Shown in pieces: positions 7,425-16,574 of a DNA stretch of 64,000 bases. Positions within the stretch are counted from its first letter, which is position 1. Each line of letters begins with the position of its first letter. The stretch is from Paenarthrobacter sp. A20 (lineage in GTDB: Bacteria > Actinomycetota > Actinomycetes > Actinomycetales > Micrococcaceae): assembly GCF_024168825.1 (NCBI RefSeq), contig NZ_JALJWH010000001.1, positions 4,898,001-4,962,000 of the forward strand. The letters are read 5' to 3'. The notes under the pieces are model-generated. The model had not been told where the DNA came from. It made no database searches and worked only from the letters and a program-made list of their open reading frames with translations. The position numbers and the translations under genes were made by a program.

Positions 7425-8398
7425 TAGAACAATCCGCTCTGGTTGAACCGCTTGGACAGCCAGTTGGTGCCGAAGATCAGCACGATGCCCACCAGGGACT
7501 TGAACAGTCCGACGGCGGTGCTGTAGCTGTAGGCGCCTTGGGTGATGCCCACGAAGTACACGTAGGTATCGAAGACGTCGGCCACGCTGCGGTTGAGTGC
7601 GTTGGTCATGAGGTAGATCTGCTCGAAGCCGGTATTGAGCATCTGTCCGATGGCCAGGATGAGCATCACGATGATGGTGGACCGGATGCCCGGCAGGGTG
7701 ATGTGCCAGACGCGACGGAACCTGCCGGCGCCGTCGATAATTGCCGCCTCATACTGGTCCTGGTCCACGGTGGCAAGCGCGGCGAGGAAGATGATGGTTC
7801 CCCAGCCGGTGTTCTTCCAGATTTCCTGGAGCACGATCAGAGGCCGGAACCAGTTGGGATCGGACAGGATGTCCACATTGGTGCCGAAGAGTCCGTTGAC
7901 GAACTGGAACAACGGCCCAATGTCCAGGGCGAAGAGCAGGAAGCTCAGCGAGGCCACGATGGTCCAGGACAGGAAGTGCGGAATGTACACCAGTGTCTGG
8001 ACGGTGCGCTTGAGCACCGACAGGCGGACCTCGTTGAGCAGCAGCGCCAAAATAATGGTCAAGGGGAATGCGATCCCCAGGTTCAGGAAGGCCAGGATCA
8101 GCGTGTTGCCCAGCAACCGGGGAAAGTCCGGGTTTGCGAAGAAATCCGTGAAGTTGGTGACGCCCACCCAGGGGCTGCCATTGACGCCCAGGAACGGAAC
8201 GTAGTCCTTGAAGGCGATGGACACGCCGTACATGGGTCCGTACCGGAAGATCGCGAAGTACAGGACTCCGGGCAGCAACAGCAGATACAGCCACTTGTAA
8301 TGCGCGAAGTGGACGGCGAACCCGCGCCGCCGCGCCGGGGCGGGCGGCGTGGTGGCCGCCCGCTCCGAGGCTTTGGCCTCTACAACCGGGGCTGTCAC
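7424..8398 (-). CDS. Carbohydrate ABC transporter permease, LplB/YesP type
   Basis: Second membrane subunit of the same importer: 324 residues with a proline/arginine-rich cytoplasmic N-terminus, then LLLLPGVLYFAIFRYGPMYG, the typical first transmembrane segment and YGPMYG motif of LplB proteins, and an EAA loop QYEAAIIDGAGRFRRVWHI. Start is GTG, overlapping the stop of the binding-protein gene (GTGA). Homologous transporters bring in oligosaccharides of pectin breakdown (YesO-P-Q/YtePQ in bacilli), and the co-transcribed esterases support that here. Confidence 0.9.
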   Translation of the reverse strand: MTAPVVEAKASERAATTPPAPARRRGFAVHFAHYKWLYLLLLPGVLYFAIFRYGPMYGVSIAFKDYVPFLGVNGSPWVGVTNFTDFFANPDFPRLLGNTLILAFLNLGIAFPLTIILALLLNEVRLSVLKRTVQTLVYIPHFLSWTIVASLSFLLFALDIGPLFQFVNGLFGTNVDILSDPNWFRPLIVLQEIWKNTGWGTIIFLAALATVDQDQYEAAIIDGAGRFRRVWHITLPGIRSTIIVMLILAIGQMLNTGFEQIYLMTNALNRSVADVFDTYVYFVGITQGAYSYSTAVGLFKSLVGIVLIFGTNWLSKRFNQSGLF

Positions 8399-9924
8399 TT
8401 CTTGTTGTCCTGCCAGAGCTTGTTGATTTCTTCCTTGACCTTGTCACCGCCGCTGGTGTTCCACAGCTTGATGGCGTCCTTCAGGCCCTGCTCGTCGATC
8501 TGCCCTGCCAGGTACTTGATGCGGGCATCGGCCACGATGTTGTCCAGCTGGGCACCCTTGGCAACATAGGTGGGCGAAACGAACGCAGCTGCCGGGTTGT
8601 ACACGGCGCTCTTGAGGTCCTCGGCCATGACGGCGACGCGGTCGTCAAAGACCTTCTGCTCATACTCGGAGGCCTGCTTGACGGGGTAGAAGTTGTTGCC
8701 GGTGACGTTGGTTCCCAGCTGGGCGAAGCTCTTGATGTCCGTGTTGACCACCTTGCCCTCAGGGGTCTCGGGCTTGATGGTGGCGGCGAGGCCTTCCTCC
8801 ACCGTGAAGTTCACGCCCTCGATGCCGTTGTTCATGAGCACGGCAACTTCCTTGCTGTTCAGCTTGTCCAGGAAGGTGAGGACGTTCTTCAGGTCTGCCT
8901 CGGTCTTGACGCTGGCTTTGGGAATGGCGAGGAAGCCGGAGTAGCCGTCGGTGGGGTGAGCGTGCAGCTCACCGTCCGGCCCCTTCAGGCTGCCCACAAA
9001 GCCCACCTTGTTCTCGAAGTCATTCGGGTTGGCTTGCTTGAACAGGTTGATCAGTACGCTCACGCGGGAGTCGACGTCAACGATGATGCCGCCCTTGCCG
9101 TTGAAGAACGGCTCGTTCCACTTGGTGCCGTCAAACGTTGCGAAATCGGGGTTGATGAGTTTCTCGTCCACCATCTTCTTGACGAACCGGTTGGCCTCCA
9201 GGAATTCTTCGGTTTCGAAGCTCGGGACCAGCTTGCCGTCACGCTCGGTCCAGCGGTTGCCGGCGCCGTACCAGGTCTCGATCAGGTCGTACGGGCTGTT
9301 GGTTCCCAGCGCGCCCCATTTGGGGATGGTGATGCCGTAGGTGTCGTTCTGGCCGTTGCCATCCGGGTCCTGCTCGGTGAAGGCCTTGGCCACGTTGTAG
9401 AGATCTTCGGTGGTCTCGGGCGCTTTCAGCCCCAGCTTGTCCATCCAATCCTGACGGAACATGACCGCAGCGCGGATGGGGTTGCGGCCGCGGTACACAC
9501 CGTAGACCTTGCCGTTGACGCTGGCGTTTTGCTGGACCTCGGGGAAGGTGGTGGTGAGGTTGGGGTAGTCCTTCAGCTTGTCCGTCAGGTCCCAGAAGGC
9601 GCCGGCCTCAGCGTTCTTGACGAAGCCGGGCGTCTTTCCCTGGACCACCAGGACGTGTGGGATCTCCGATGATGCCAGCGTGATGTTCATTTTGTCTTCG
9701 TACGACGCGTTGGGCGTCCACGTGATGTTGACGTCCTTGCCCGTCAGCTCTTCGAGCTTCTTCTGCACGGCGCCGTCGGCTGTTGGCGGCTGCGCCTCCA
9801 GGAACGGCGCCATGATCTTGACGGATGAGAGGTCCGACGCCGGCGCTTCGCCACCACAGGCGGTCAGCGCCAGGGCTGCGGAAACGACGACGGCGGCGGC
9901 CAGCGTGTGTTTTCTACGGATCAT
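8395..9924 (-). CDS. Extracellular solute-binding lipoprotein, LplA/YtcQ type
   Basis: Substrate-binding lipoprotein of the first importer, 509 residues, the long form typical of LplA/YtcQ (cluster E/D binding proteins, about 500 versus 420 for ordinary CUT1 proteins). Seen: basic N-terminus MIRRKH, hydrophobic core, and lipobox ALTACGG giving an acylated Cys; mature part contains the Asp/Asn/Trp-rich EPFFNGKGGIIVDVDSRVSVL region. The ATG has GGAGCAGG upstream. It is the second gene of the operon after the YesL-like gene (225 bp apart), so a separate promoter may lie in the gap. Confidence 0.9.
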   Translation of the reverse strand: MIRRKHTLAAAVVVSAALALTACGGEAPASDLSSVKIMAPFLEAQPPTADGAVQKKLEELTGKDVNITWTPNASYEDKMNITLASSEIPHVLVVQGKTPGFVKNAEAGAFWDLTDKLKDYPNLTTTFPEVQQNASVNGKVYGVYRGRNPIRAAVMFRQDWMDKLGLKAPETTEDLYNVAKAFTEQDPDGNGQNDTYGITIPKWGALGTNSPYDLIETWYGAGNRWTERDGKLVPSFETEEFLEANRFVKKMVDEKLINPDFATFDGTKWNEPFFNGKGGIIVDVDSRVSVLINLFKQANPNDFENKVGFVGSLKGPDGELHAHPTDGYSGFLAIPKASVKTEADLKNVLTFLDKLNSKEVAVLMNNGIEGVNFTVEEGLAATIKPETPEGKVVNTDIKSFAQLGTNVTGNNFYPVKQASEYEQKVFDDRVAVMAEDLKSAVYNPAAAFVSPTYVAKGAQLDNIVADARIKYLAGQIDEQGLKDAIKLWNTSGGDKVKEEINKLWQDNKK

Positions 9925-10149
9925 TTTCTTACCTGCTCCACTTCATCGGGGTTGGTGTCTTTCGACTCTTGGTTTGACGGCACACCCGGGAACCTTTTAA
10001 GGCTCCACATGTGCTGGCCACTTGCATCTTGATACGTTTCATTAGTACTCACGCCGGAGGCGTTGGGAACGAGTTCACTGCTTCCTTGAACATCGAGGGA
10101 GCGGTGAAGGATCGCCGGCCCGCTCAAAGCGGGACTGGCGCGGTTGAGC
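9925..10149. promoter_or_regulatory. 225-bp gap with a possible LacI-type box TGATACGTTTCA
   Basis: Lies between the YesL-like gene and the binding-protein gene. TGATACGTTTCA at 10030-10041 is a near-palindrome with central CG, the LacI-family pattern, but differs from the common box found elsewhere in the window. It would suit an internal promoter for the transporter genes. No hairpin terminator is obvious. Confidence 0.35.
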
Positions 10150-10920
10150 TCAGACAAGGCTGGCCTCCGTACTGTGGGTCGTGGTGGAAACAGGGCCGGT
10201 GCCGGAGGCGGACTGCGCGCTGGCGGCAGCTGCGGCCGGCGGTGGGCTGGCCGCGGACGCGGGACCCGATGCTGCGCCGCGGGCGGCCGCATCGCCGACG
10301 GTGGCTGCCATCGCCTCATCGTTGGCTGTAAAGAAACGGTCGCAAAGCCATCCCGTGACATAAAGCCACGCACCAATACCGAAGAAAGGAATCAGCCCCG
10401 GAATCGACCGGCACACGAACAGGGCGGCCGCCGTGACGAACAGGAGGATCACAGTTCCTGCCAGGTGCCGCACCGCAAAGCGTGAGGACATCAGGAAGTA
10501 CCGGGGAAGGGAAAGCTCATAGCGGGCGAACATCGGGAACAGGTAGCAGACCGTGCCGGCGGCAAAGAGGGCCGCCATCAGGATTCCGGCGGAAGCGATC
10601 TGCGAGCCAAAGTCCCAGCCCGCCGAGAAGTAGGCCCAGTTCAGGCTCAGGGCGACACCCACAGCAATGAGGGGCAACCCCAAGGCGTTGCCCTTGGCGA
10701 AGTTCTTGAAATACTCCCTTGCGAAGCGCCGCATCAAGGGCGCAGCATTTCCCCGCACCTTGTCGCGGACCAGGACGTGGGCGGCAGCGGTGCTGGGCCC
10801 GACACCCAGGACAACCCCACCGAGGACAGTGAAGGCAATCCACAACACGTTCAGGCAAGCAATCCACACGAGCGTGTCGAAGAGCGTGTAGGCACGGAAA
10901 CCAAATCCACCAGAGGCCAT
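10150..10920 (-). CDS. DUF624 membrane protein (YesL-like)
   Basis: Integral membrane protein of the DUF624 family; B. subtilis YesL heads the rhamnogalacturonan yes operon. Seen: 256 residues, about five hydrophobic segments (e.g. TLVWIACLNVLWIAFTVLGG, AGILMAALFAAGTVCYLF), the family feature GPSTAAAHVLVRDKVRG in the first loop, and an Ala/Pro-rich cytoplasmic tail of about 45 residues that is a lineage-specific addition. GGGGGAG precedes the ATG. Molecular role unknown; DUF624 genes accompany LplABC-type sugar importers so consistently that an accessory role in transport or sensing is likely. Confidence 0.85.
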   Translation of the reverse strand: MASGGFGFRAYTLFDTLVWIACLNVLWIAFTVLGGVVLGVGPSTAAAHVLVRDKVRGNAAPLMRRFAREYFKNFAKGNALGLPLIAVGVALSLNWAYFSAGWDFGSQIASAGILMAALFAAGTVCYLFPMFARYELSLPRYFLMSSRFAVRHLAGTVILLFVTAAALFVCRSIPGLIPFFGIGAWLYVTGWLCDRFFTANDEAMAATVGDAAARGAASGPASAASPPPAAAAASAQSASGTGPVSTTTHSTEASLV

Positions 10921-11258
10921 GGCGCTCCCCCTTTCTCCATCGTTGCAGAACAGGCCCGCGTGACCGTGAGTGGCGATTGTCAGGGAGTCTCACTACAGCC
11001 GCTGGAGCCGGTCAGTCGGGGTTGGCCCACGTGGGCCATGTCACTAAGTAAACGCTTTCCCGTCAACTTAGACGCTGGGTAAGGGTGGAGTCAAGATGAT
11101 TCTTGAATCGTTACATTTGCTGGGATCCCGCGCTACACTGGGCGGAGCCGGAACTGGGAAAGCGCTTGCTGGGTATAGCCTGAACCCGCCGGACCACTTT
11201 CGTGAATACCTTGACGACGGCGTCACAGCCTTCGTTGCAGCGCCAGCAGAGGAGAGCC
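10921..11258. promoter_or_regulatory. Divergent control region (338 bp) with two LacI-type boxes and a 16-bp palindrome
   Basis: Separates the yes-like operon (minus) from the Gfo/Idh-GH78 operon (plus). Contains the perfect 16-bp palindrome TGGCCCACGTGGGCCA at 11023-11038, AAACGCTTT at 11050-11058 (box in reverse orientation) and GGGAAAGCGCTTGC at 11156-11169. GTTACA (11110) and TACACT (11134) with 18-bp spacing form a possible plus-strand promoter just before the second box, a layout expected for repression. No gene is seen in this stretch. Confidence 0.5.
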
Positions 11259-13370
11259 ATGGACACCCCTTCCATCGAGTCCATCACCAGCCCGAACCCC
11301 CGCGGGGATTCGCCTGCACTCGGAGAAAAGGCGGCGACCGGAGCAACCCAGGCCAAGGGATCAGCCCCAGCACCTCGGACCGGACCGGCCCGGATTGCCT
11401 TGGTAGGTGTCCACGGCTTCGGAACGCATCACCTCCACAATCTGGAACGGCTCAGCGCACAGGGAGCGGTGGAACTCGTCGCCGTGGCCGACCCCAATCC
11501 CCCGTCCGCAGGAGCCCTGCCCGAAACCACCGCTGTCCACGAAAACCTGGACTCCTTGTTGGCAGGTGACCACCGCCCGGACATCATCATCGTGGCGACC
11601 CCCATCCAGACCCACGCCCCCTTGGCCCTTTCCGTGCTCGCTTCCCAGGCCGACCTCTATCTGGAGAAGCCTCCAGTGGCCTCCATGAATGACTTCCTCC
11701 GCCTCCAGGACGCCGCAAACGCAGCCGGTCGCAGTGTCCAGATTGGATTCCAGAGCCTCGGTTCCCAGGCACTTGCGGCGTTGGCGGAGCTGGCAAACGG
11801 CGGCGCCACGGAAGAGCTTCCCGGTATCGGCACCCTCAAGGGCATCTCTGCCACCGGCCGTTGGGTGCGCGACCGGGCTTACTACAAGCGCTCACGCTGG
11901 GCGGGCAAGCGCAGCCTCGATGGCGTGGACGTGGTGGATGGAGTTGCAACCAATCCCTTGGCCCATGCGATCGCGACTGCGTTGCGCATTGCCGGAGCCC
12001 GCCAAGCGGAGGACCTCGCCTTCGTGGACACGGATCTCTATCGCGCCAACGACATTGAAGCGGACGACACCTCAGTGATCCGCATGAAGACCGTGGACGG
12101 ACTGCCCATCACCTGCGCCCTCACTCTCTGCGCCACTGAATCGGTGGAACCGTACGTCACGCTGCACGGGACCGAGGGAACGGCCGTATTCCACTACACC
12201 GAAGACCGCGTCACAGTCAGCACGGAAGCTGGTGACACCACCCATGTCTTCGGGCGGGACGATCTCACCGAGAACCTGCTCCAGCACCTCACCGACGGCG
12301 TGCCCCTGCTCAGCCCGTTGGATCACAGCGGCGCCTTCATGCGCGTCGTGGAAGCCATCCGGACTGCCGAGGCACCGGCTTTGATTCCCACGGAATACGT
12401 GACGTGGGTTGGAACGGGCGATCAAGCCCATGCCGTGATCCCGCACATCGAAGACATCCTGAAACGGGCCACGCTCGCCCATGTCACGTTCTCCGAGCTC
12501 GGCCTCCCTTGGGCACGGCCAACCTCCGCTGGCACCGAGGCTCTCTTCACTCCGGGCGGTGCCGGAAGCGATGGTCCAGATGCAGTCCTCCGCAGTGGAA
12601 GCGGCCTTGATACTGCGTTGTCGCCGAGGCCTTACCTTCATCCGGTGGCCACTCCGGGCGGCGTTGTAGTGACGGATCACCTGGCGTCGGACCATGTCTG
12701 GCATCTCGGCGCGGGATTCGCGCTGCAGGATGTCAACGGCAGCAACTTTTGGGGCGGCCGTAGTTATCGACGGACCGCGGGAAAATACCTGGACTTGAAA
12801 GACCACGGCAGGATCGGGATCGCGGGAATCACTCGCGGGTCGGAACACACCAGGGCGGACCTGCACTGGCTCGGAGCAGATGGCGGCTTGCTCCTGGAGG
12901 AGTGCCGCACTTTCCGCCGTACGCTCATCAACCCGAACACGTGGCGAATGGACATCACAACGGAGCTCACCGCCGTCGTGGATGCCGCGCTGGGGAGCCC
13001 AGGGTCCCACGGTGCGGCCGGAAGCGGCTACGGCGGCTTCTTCTGGAGGCTTCCTGTCAATGCGTCGATGCGTATCTTTTCCTCCACAGCCGAGGGCGAA
13101 CCCGCCGTGCACGGCTCAGTCACCCCGTGGCTGGCATGGACTGGAGAGTTCGACGGCGGCCCTGCAACATTGGTGTTTGGCGCACCGGCCGAGTCCCCCG
13201 ACCCATGGTTCGTCAGGTGCAGCGGCTACCCGGCCGTCGGTTCGGCACTGGCCTGGGATACGGCCAAGATGCTTGCCGCGGGCGAGTCCCTCACCCGCTC
13301 CGTCACGGTGTGGATCAGTGACGGAACACTGGATATGGGGGAAATCGAAGGTTTGGTGGCCAGCCGATGA
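11259..13370 (+). CDS. Gfo/Idh/MocA oxidoreductase fused to DUF6807 (PmoA-like) domain
   Basis: 703-residue two-domain protein. N-terminal half: NAD(P)-binding Gfo/Idh/MocA fold with IALVGVHGFG (variant glycine motif), the EKP motif in DLYLEKPPVAS and a C-terminal Gfo/Idh substrate domain. From about residue 450: DUF6807 (PF14100, once named after PmoA), with PRPYLHPV, DHVWHLGAGFALQDVNGSNF, WGGRSY and YGGFFWRLP. The linker is Gly/Ser-rich. ATG at 11259 has AGAGGAG in front; an upstream GTG is less likely. The stop overlaps the GH78 start (ATGA), so the pair is translationally coupled. A full-length paralogue is encoded at 30564. The reaction is unknown; oxidation of a glycoside-bound or free sugar is likely for the first domain. 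Confidence 0.82.
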   Translation: MDTPSIESITSPNPRGDSPALGEKAATGATQAKGSAPAPRTGPARIALVGVHGFGTHHLHNLERLSAQGAVELVAVADPNPPSAGALPETTAVHENLDSLLAGDHRPDIIIVATPIQTHAPLALSVLASQADLYLEKPPVASMNDFLRLQDAANAAGRSVQIGFQSLGSQALAALAELANGGATEELPGIGTLKGISATGRWVRDRAYYKRSRWAGKRSLDGVDVVDGVATNPLAHAIATALRIAGARQAEDLAFVDTDLYRANDIEADDTSVIRMKTVDGLPITCALTLCATESVEPYVTLHGTEGTAVFHYTEDRVTVSTEAGDTTHVFGRDDLTENLLQHLTDGVPLLSPLDHSGAFMRVVEAIRTAEAPALIPTEYVTWVGTGDQAHAVIPHIEDILKRATLAHVTFSELGLPWARPTSAGTEALFTPGGAGSDGPDAVLRSGSGLDTALSPRPYLHPVATPGGVVVTDHLASDHVWHLGAGFALQDVNGSNFWGGRSYRRTAGKYLDLKDHGRIGIAGITRGSEHTRADLHWLGADGGLLLEECRTFRRTLINPNTWRMDITTELTAVVDAALGSPGSHGAAGSGYGGFFWRLPVNASMRIFSSTAEGEPAVHGSVTPWLAWTGEFDGGPATLVFGAPAESPDPWFVRCSGYPAVGSALAWDTAKMLAAGESLTRSVTVWISDGTLDMGEIEGLVASR

Positions 13371-16300
13371 GCTCCGGTGCCACACGATCACCACTGGCCG
13401 CCACGAACCTCACGGTCGGGGGCCTGACACAGTGTTTGATGGCACCGGCCGTGCCAAGGTTCGGTTGGTTGCTTGATGCAGGCCACTCCGCGAGCGCGGG
13501 GCAATCATTCCAGGCCGCCTACCGCCTCCGGGTGATGGACCGCGCGGGAACAGAAGTGTGGGATTCGGGCACGGTTGTCACGGACCAGCAGCACCACCTT
13601 CCCTACACAGGCCCGGAGCTGACCCCGGACAGCGACTACCAATGGACGGTGCAGCTTACCGACTCCACCGGCGCTGTGGGTGAACCCTGCGCTCCTGCCG
13701 CTTTCAGCACGGGTCTCTTCGAGTCCACCGCCAACAGCTGGGCTGCGGAGTGGATTCACCGCGAACCCGGCGGACGTGTGCCACTGGAACAGGTGAATGG
13801 ACTGCTGCGGGTGAGCGGCTCGCCTTATCTTCCGTGGCCAGCCCTACCCAACGGCACCACCACTATTAGTGCCCGTTTCCGCCTGCGGCTGGGTACCGCG
13901 GGAATCCTCCTTCGCAGTGAAGGCCCTGGTTCAGGTCTGTTGCTGGAGATCAAGCCGAACCGCTCTGCCCTCCTGCGTCCCGCCCCCGATTGGGAGATCG
14001 GCGCAATGTCGGCCCCGATCACTCAACCATTGGCCGAAACGCCGGCCTTTGAAGCAACAGCCTCTTCGCGCGCCGGCGCTCTGCCCGAGGACGGCTGGCA
14101 GGACCTGGTGGTCACCGACGACGGGCAGCGCATCACTGTCAGCATCGACGGTGACCTCGCCCTGGACACCGAAGTCCCCGGCAACACCTCCACGGGCATC
14201 GCATTCCATCAAGGGCCACGCAGCCAGGCGGAGTACTTGTCGGTTCGAGTCCAGGGTGGCGGGGCTACCCTCCTGGAAACTGACTTCACCACACCCGGCG
14301 CCCTCAACGGCTGGACCACCACCACTCCCCTCCGCCAGCCCGACGAGTGGACTCTCGTAAAAGCCACCTTCAACCTCAAGCGTCCCGTGGTCCGTGCCCG
14401 CCTCTACGCTGCCGCGAGCCACCACGCCGCGTTCACCATCAACGGCAGCCCGTGCCTGGAGACCACCAATTTCGGGTACCCGGGCGAGCAGTTCTACAAC
14501 GCCGCCGACGTCACTGGCACACTGCAGTCGAGCGGTACCGCCACCTTGACCGCCGTCGCCCATTGGTATGGTCCCGGCCAGGGCCGCGCCGCCAGCCGCC
14601 CCGGCCTGCTGGCCCAGATGACACTGGAGTACGACGACGGCACCCGGGACGTGTTCGGATCAGGGCCCGGGTGGCTGGTGGCCGAAGGTCCGTATCGGCA
14701 GAGCGGATACCGAAACGACGAGGGCGATCCCATCGAGCATTTCGATGCGACGGCCTGGCTGGAACCACAGCAATGGCACCCGGCAATCTCCCTCGGAACC
14801 CACCCGGTCCCCGACTTCCCACACCTGCGACCCAACGATGCGGGCGTCGCACGTCACTACACGGCCGCCGTCGACATTTTCACGGCCGACGACGGAACCC
14901 CTGTGGCGGACTTCGGCGCAGTGATTCCAGGGCGCCCCGTGGTGGACTTTCTCCGTGGGGAGCAGGGGCGGACCGTGATGCTCCGGGCAGGCTACAACCT
15001 CCGGGCCGACCGTCGCGTGGACACTGGAAAGACACCCAGCCAGAACACGGACATGTCGTTCCCCTTTACTCAGGGAGACGGTCCGCAACGCTACGAGGCG
15101 GCCGTGCACCTGGGCTTCCGCTACCTCGAAATGCCTGGCATGGAGCTCGCAGACCTCGGCGCGGTCGGCGCAACAGTGATCCATGCCGAACACCCGTCCG
15201 AAGGCACCTTCCACAGCTCCGACGACACCCTGAACAGGGTCTTCGCCCTCCTCCGGAACTCAGCGTTGTTCGGCGTGCAGGAGCAGTTCGTGGACACGCC
15301 CACCCGCGAGAAGGGCCAGTTCCTGGGCGACGCCGTGAATATCTCGTACGCCACCATGGCCCTGTTTGGTGAGCGTCACTTCACGGCCAAAGCGTTGCGC
15401 GAATTCGCGGGATCTGCCAAGCGCTACTGGCAGGATCCTGCTGAGCGTGGGCGTTACAACGCGGTCTACCCCAACGGCGACGGGAAGCGCGACATCCCGG
15501 ATTTCTCGCTCATGATGCCCGAATGGGTGGAGGACTACCACCGGCTCAGCGGGGATGGTGCGCTGGTCCGGGAGCTCCTCCCCTGCCTTCAGGACACGGC
15601 GGAGTACGTGCTCCGGCACATCCCGTCGGATGGCCCCACCGCAGGGCTGGTCACCGATCTGGGCGGCGGCGGTGGTCCCTACCTCCATGGCATCGTGGAT
15701 TGGCCGGCGCCGGGCCGCTTCGGCTACGACATGGACTGCGCGGCGCGCACCACGGTGAACGCCCAGTCGTGGTCAGTGCTCGACGCCGTCAGCCGGCTCT
15801 GCGCGTCCGCTGGCCTGGCGCCCGAGGCCGCCCGGTGCAGGGAAGCGGCGGCATCGCTGGCTGGACGGATCAACTCGCGGCTCAGGGTCGACGGCGTGAT
15901 GGTGGACGGCTTGTACGCCGACGGCCGCCCCAGCTTGAATGCTTCCCAGCACGCGACCTCTTTCCCGTTGTCGCTGGGGATCACTCCCGCTGAACACGTG
16001 GCGAAGGATGCCGAACGCATCGCCGGGATGGGGATGCGGCAGGGTCCCATGACCGTGCACCGGCTGCTCCGTGCGCTGCTCTCCCAAGGGCGGGTGGACG
16101 ATGTCCTGGATCTCCTCACTGACCCCAGCCAACCCGGGTGGGCGCGCTTGCTCGAAGCCGGAGGGTCCTTTACCTGGGAGGCCTGGGAGCTTGATGAGGG
16201 CACGGATTACAGCCAATCCCACGCGTGGTCAGCCTCCGTGGTCCGGGAGATCCTTGAGTACCTCCTCGGTGTCCGCGTCACCGCACCGGGGGCGTCCGCC

Positions 16301-16516
16301 GTCGTGATTCAGCCGCCGGTATGCCGACTGGAAGCTGCCGGGGGAAGCGTGCCCACCCAGCGCGGATTCATTGCTGTCTCCTGGCGTCGAACGGCCGCTG
16401 GCATGGAGTTGGAGTGCACCATCCCCGCTGGCGTTACTGCCCAGGTGGTCCTCCCGGAGCGGACCATCGACGTCACCCCGGGAACGTGGCATTTCACGCC
16501 GCGAGGTGACACTTAA
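13367..16516 (+). CDS. Alpha-L-rhamnosidase, GH78, intracellular
   Basis: Releases terminal alpha-L-rhamnose from oligosaccharides or glycosides by inversion. Seen in order: N-terminal Fn3-like rhamnosidase domain (WLLDAGHSASAGQSFQAAYR), an inserted concanavalin-like region at about 150-310 (FRLRLGTAGILLRSEG ... ITVSIDGDLALDTE), the rhamnosidase N domain, the (alpha/alpha)6 barrel with DTPTREKGQFLGD at 643-655 (Glu648 in the general-acid position), HAWSAS, and a C-terminal beta domain. 1049 residues is normal for GH78 with an insert. No signal peptide. Start overlaps the preceding fusion gene by four bases. The last codons run into a palindrome that also contains the stop. Confidence 0.9.
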   Translation: MSSGATRSPLAATNLTVGGLTQCLMAPAVPRFGWLLDAGHSASAGQSFQAAYRLRVMDRAGTEVWDSGTVVTDQQHHLPYTGPELTPDSDYQWTVQLTDSTGAVGEPCAPAAFSTGLFESTANSWAAEWIHREPGGRVPLEQVNGLLRVSGSPYLPWPALPNGTTTISARFRLRLGTAGILLRSEGPGSGLLLEIKPNRSALLRPAPDWEIGAMSAPITQPLAETPAFEATASSRAGALPEDGWQDLVVTDDGQRITVSIDGDLALDTEVPGNTSTGIAFHQGPRSQAEYLSVRVQGGGATLLETDFTTPGALNGWTTTTPLRQPDEWTLVKATFNLKRPVVRARLYAAASHHAAFTINGSPCLETTNFGYPGEQFYNAADVTGTLQSSGTATLTAVAHWYGPGQGRAASRPGLLAQMTLEYDDGTRDVFGSGPGWLVAEGPYRQSGYRNDEGDPIEHFDATAWLEPQQWHPAISLGTHPVPDFPHLRPNDAGVARHYTAAVDIFTADDGTPVADFGAVIPGRPVVDFLRGEQGRTVMLRAGYNLRADRRVDTGKTPSQNTDMSFPFTQGDGPQRYEAAVHLGFRYLEMPGMELADLGAVGATVIHAEHPSEGTFHSSDDTLNRVFALLRNSALFGVQEQFVDTPTREKGQFLGDAVNISYATMALFGERHFTAKALREFAGSAKRYWQDPAERGRYNAVYPNGDGKRDIPDFSLMMPEWVEDYHRLSGDGALVRELLPCLQDTAEYVLRHIPSDGPTAGLVTDLGGGGGPYLHGIVDWPAPGRFGYDMDCAARTTVNAQSWSVLDAVSRLCASAGLAPEAARCREAAASLAGRINSRLRVDGVMVDGLYADGRPSLNASQHATSFPLSLGITPAEHVAKDAERIAGMGMRQGPMTVHRLLRALLSQGRVDDVLDLLTDPSQPGWARLLEAGGSFTWEAWELDEGTDYSQSHAWSASVVREILEYLLGVRVTAPGASAVVIQPPVCRLEAAGGSVPTQRGFIAVSWRRTAAGMELECTIPAGVTAQVVLPERTIDVTPGTWHFTPRGDT

Positions 16517-16559
16517 TGCCAATGTTCCTTCTCGGAACTGTCATCAAGTGCCACCTCGC
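16501..16559. repeat. Imperfect palindrome overlapping the GH78 stop; shares 20 bp with the 40964 element
   Basis: Arms GCGAGGTGACACTTAATGCC... and its near reverse complement ending CACCTCGC pair at 23 of 26 positions around TTCTC. The GH78 stop TAA (16514-16516) lies within the left arm. GACACTTAATGCCAATGTTC is identical to the palindrome between the LacI and GntR genes. It sits between convergent genes and could act as a bidirectional terminator. Confidence 0.7.
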
Positions 16560-16574
16560 GTGCCCGATCAGGGA

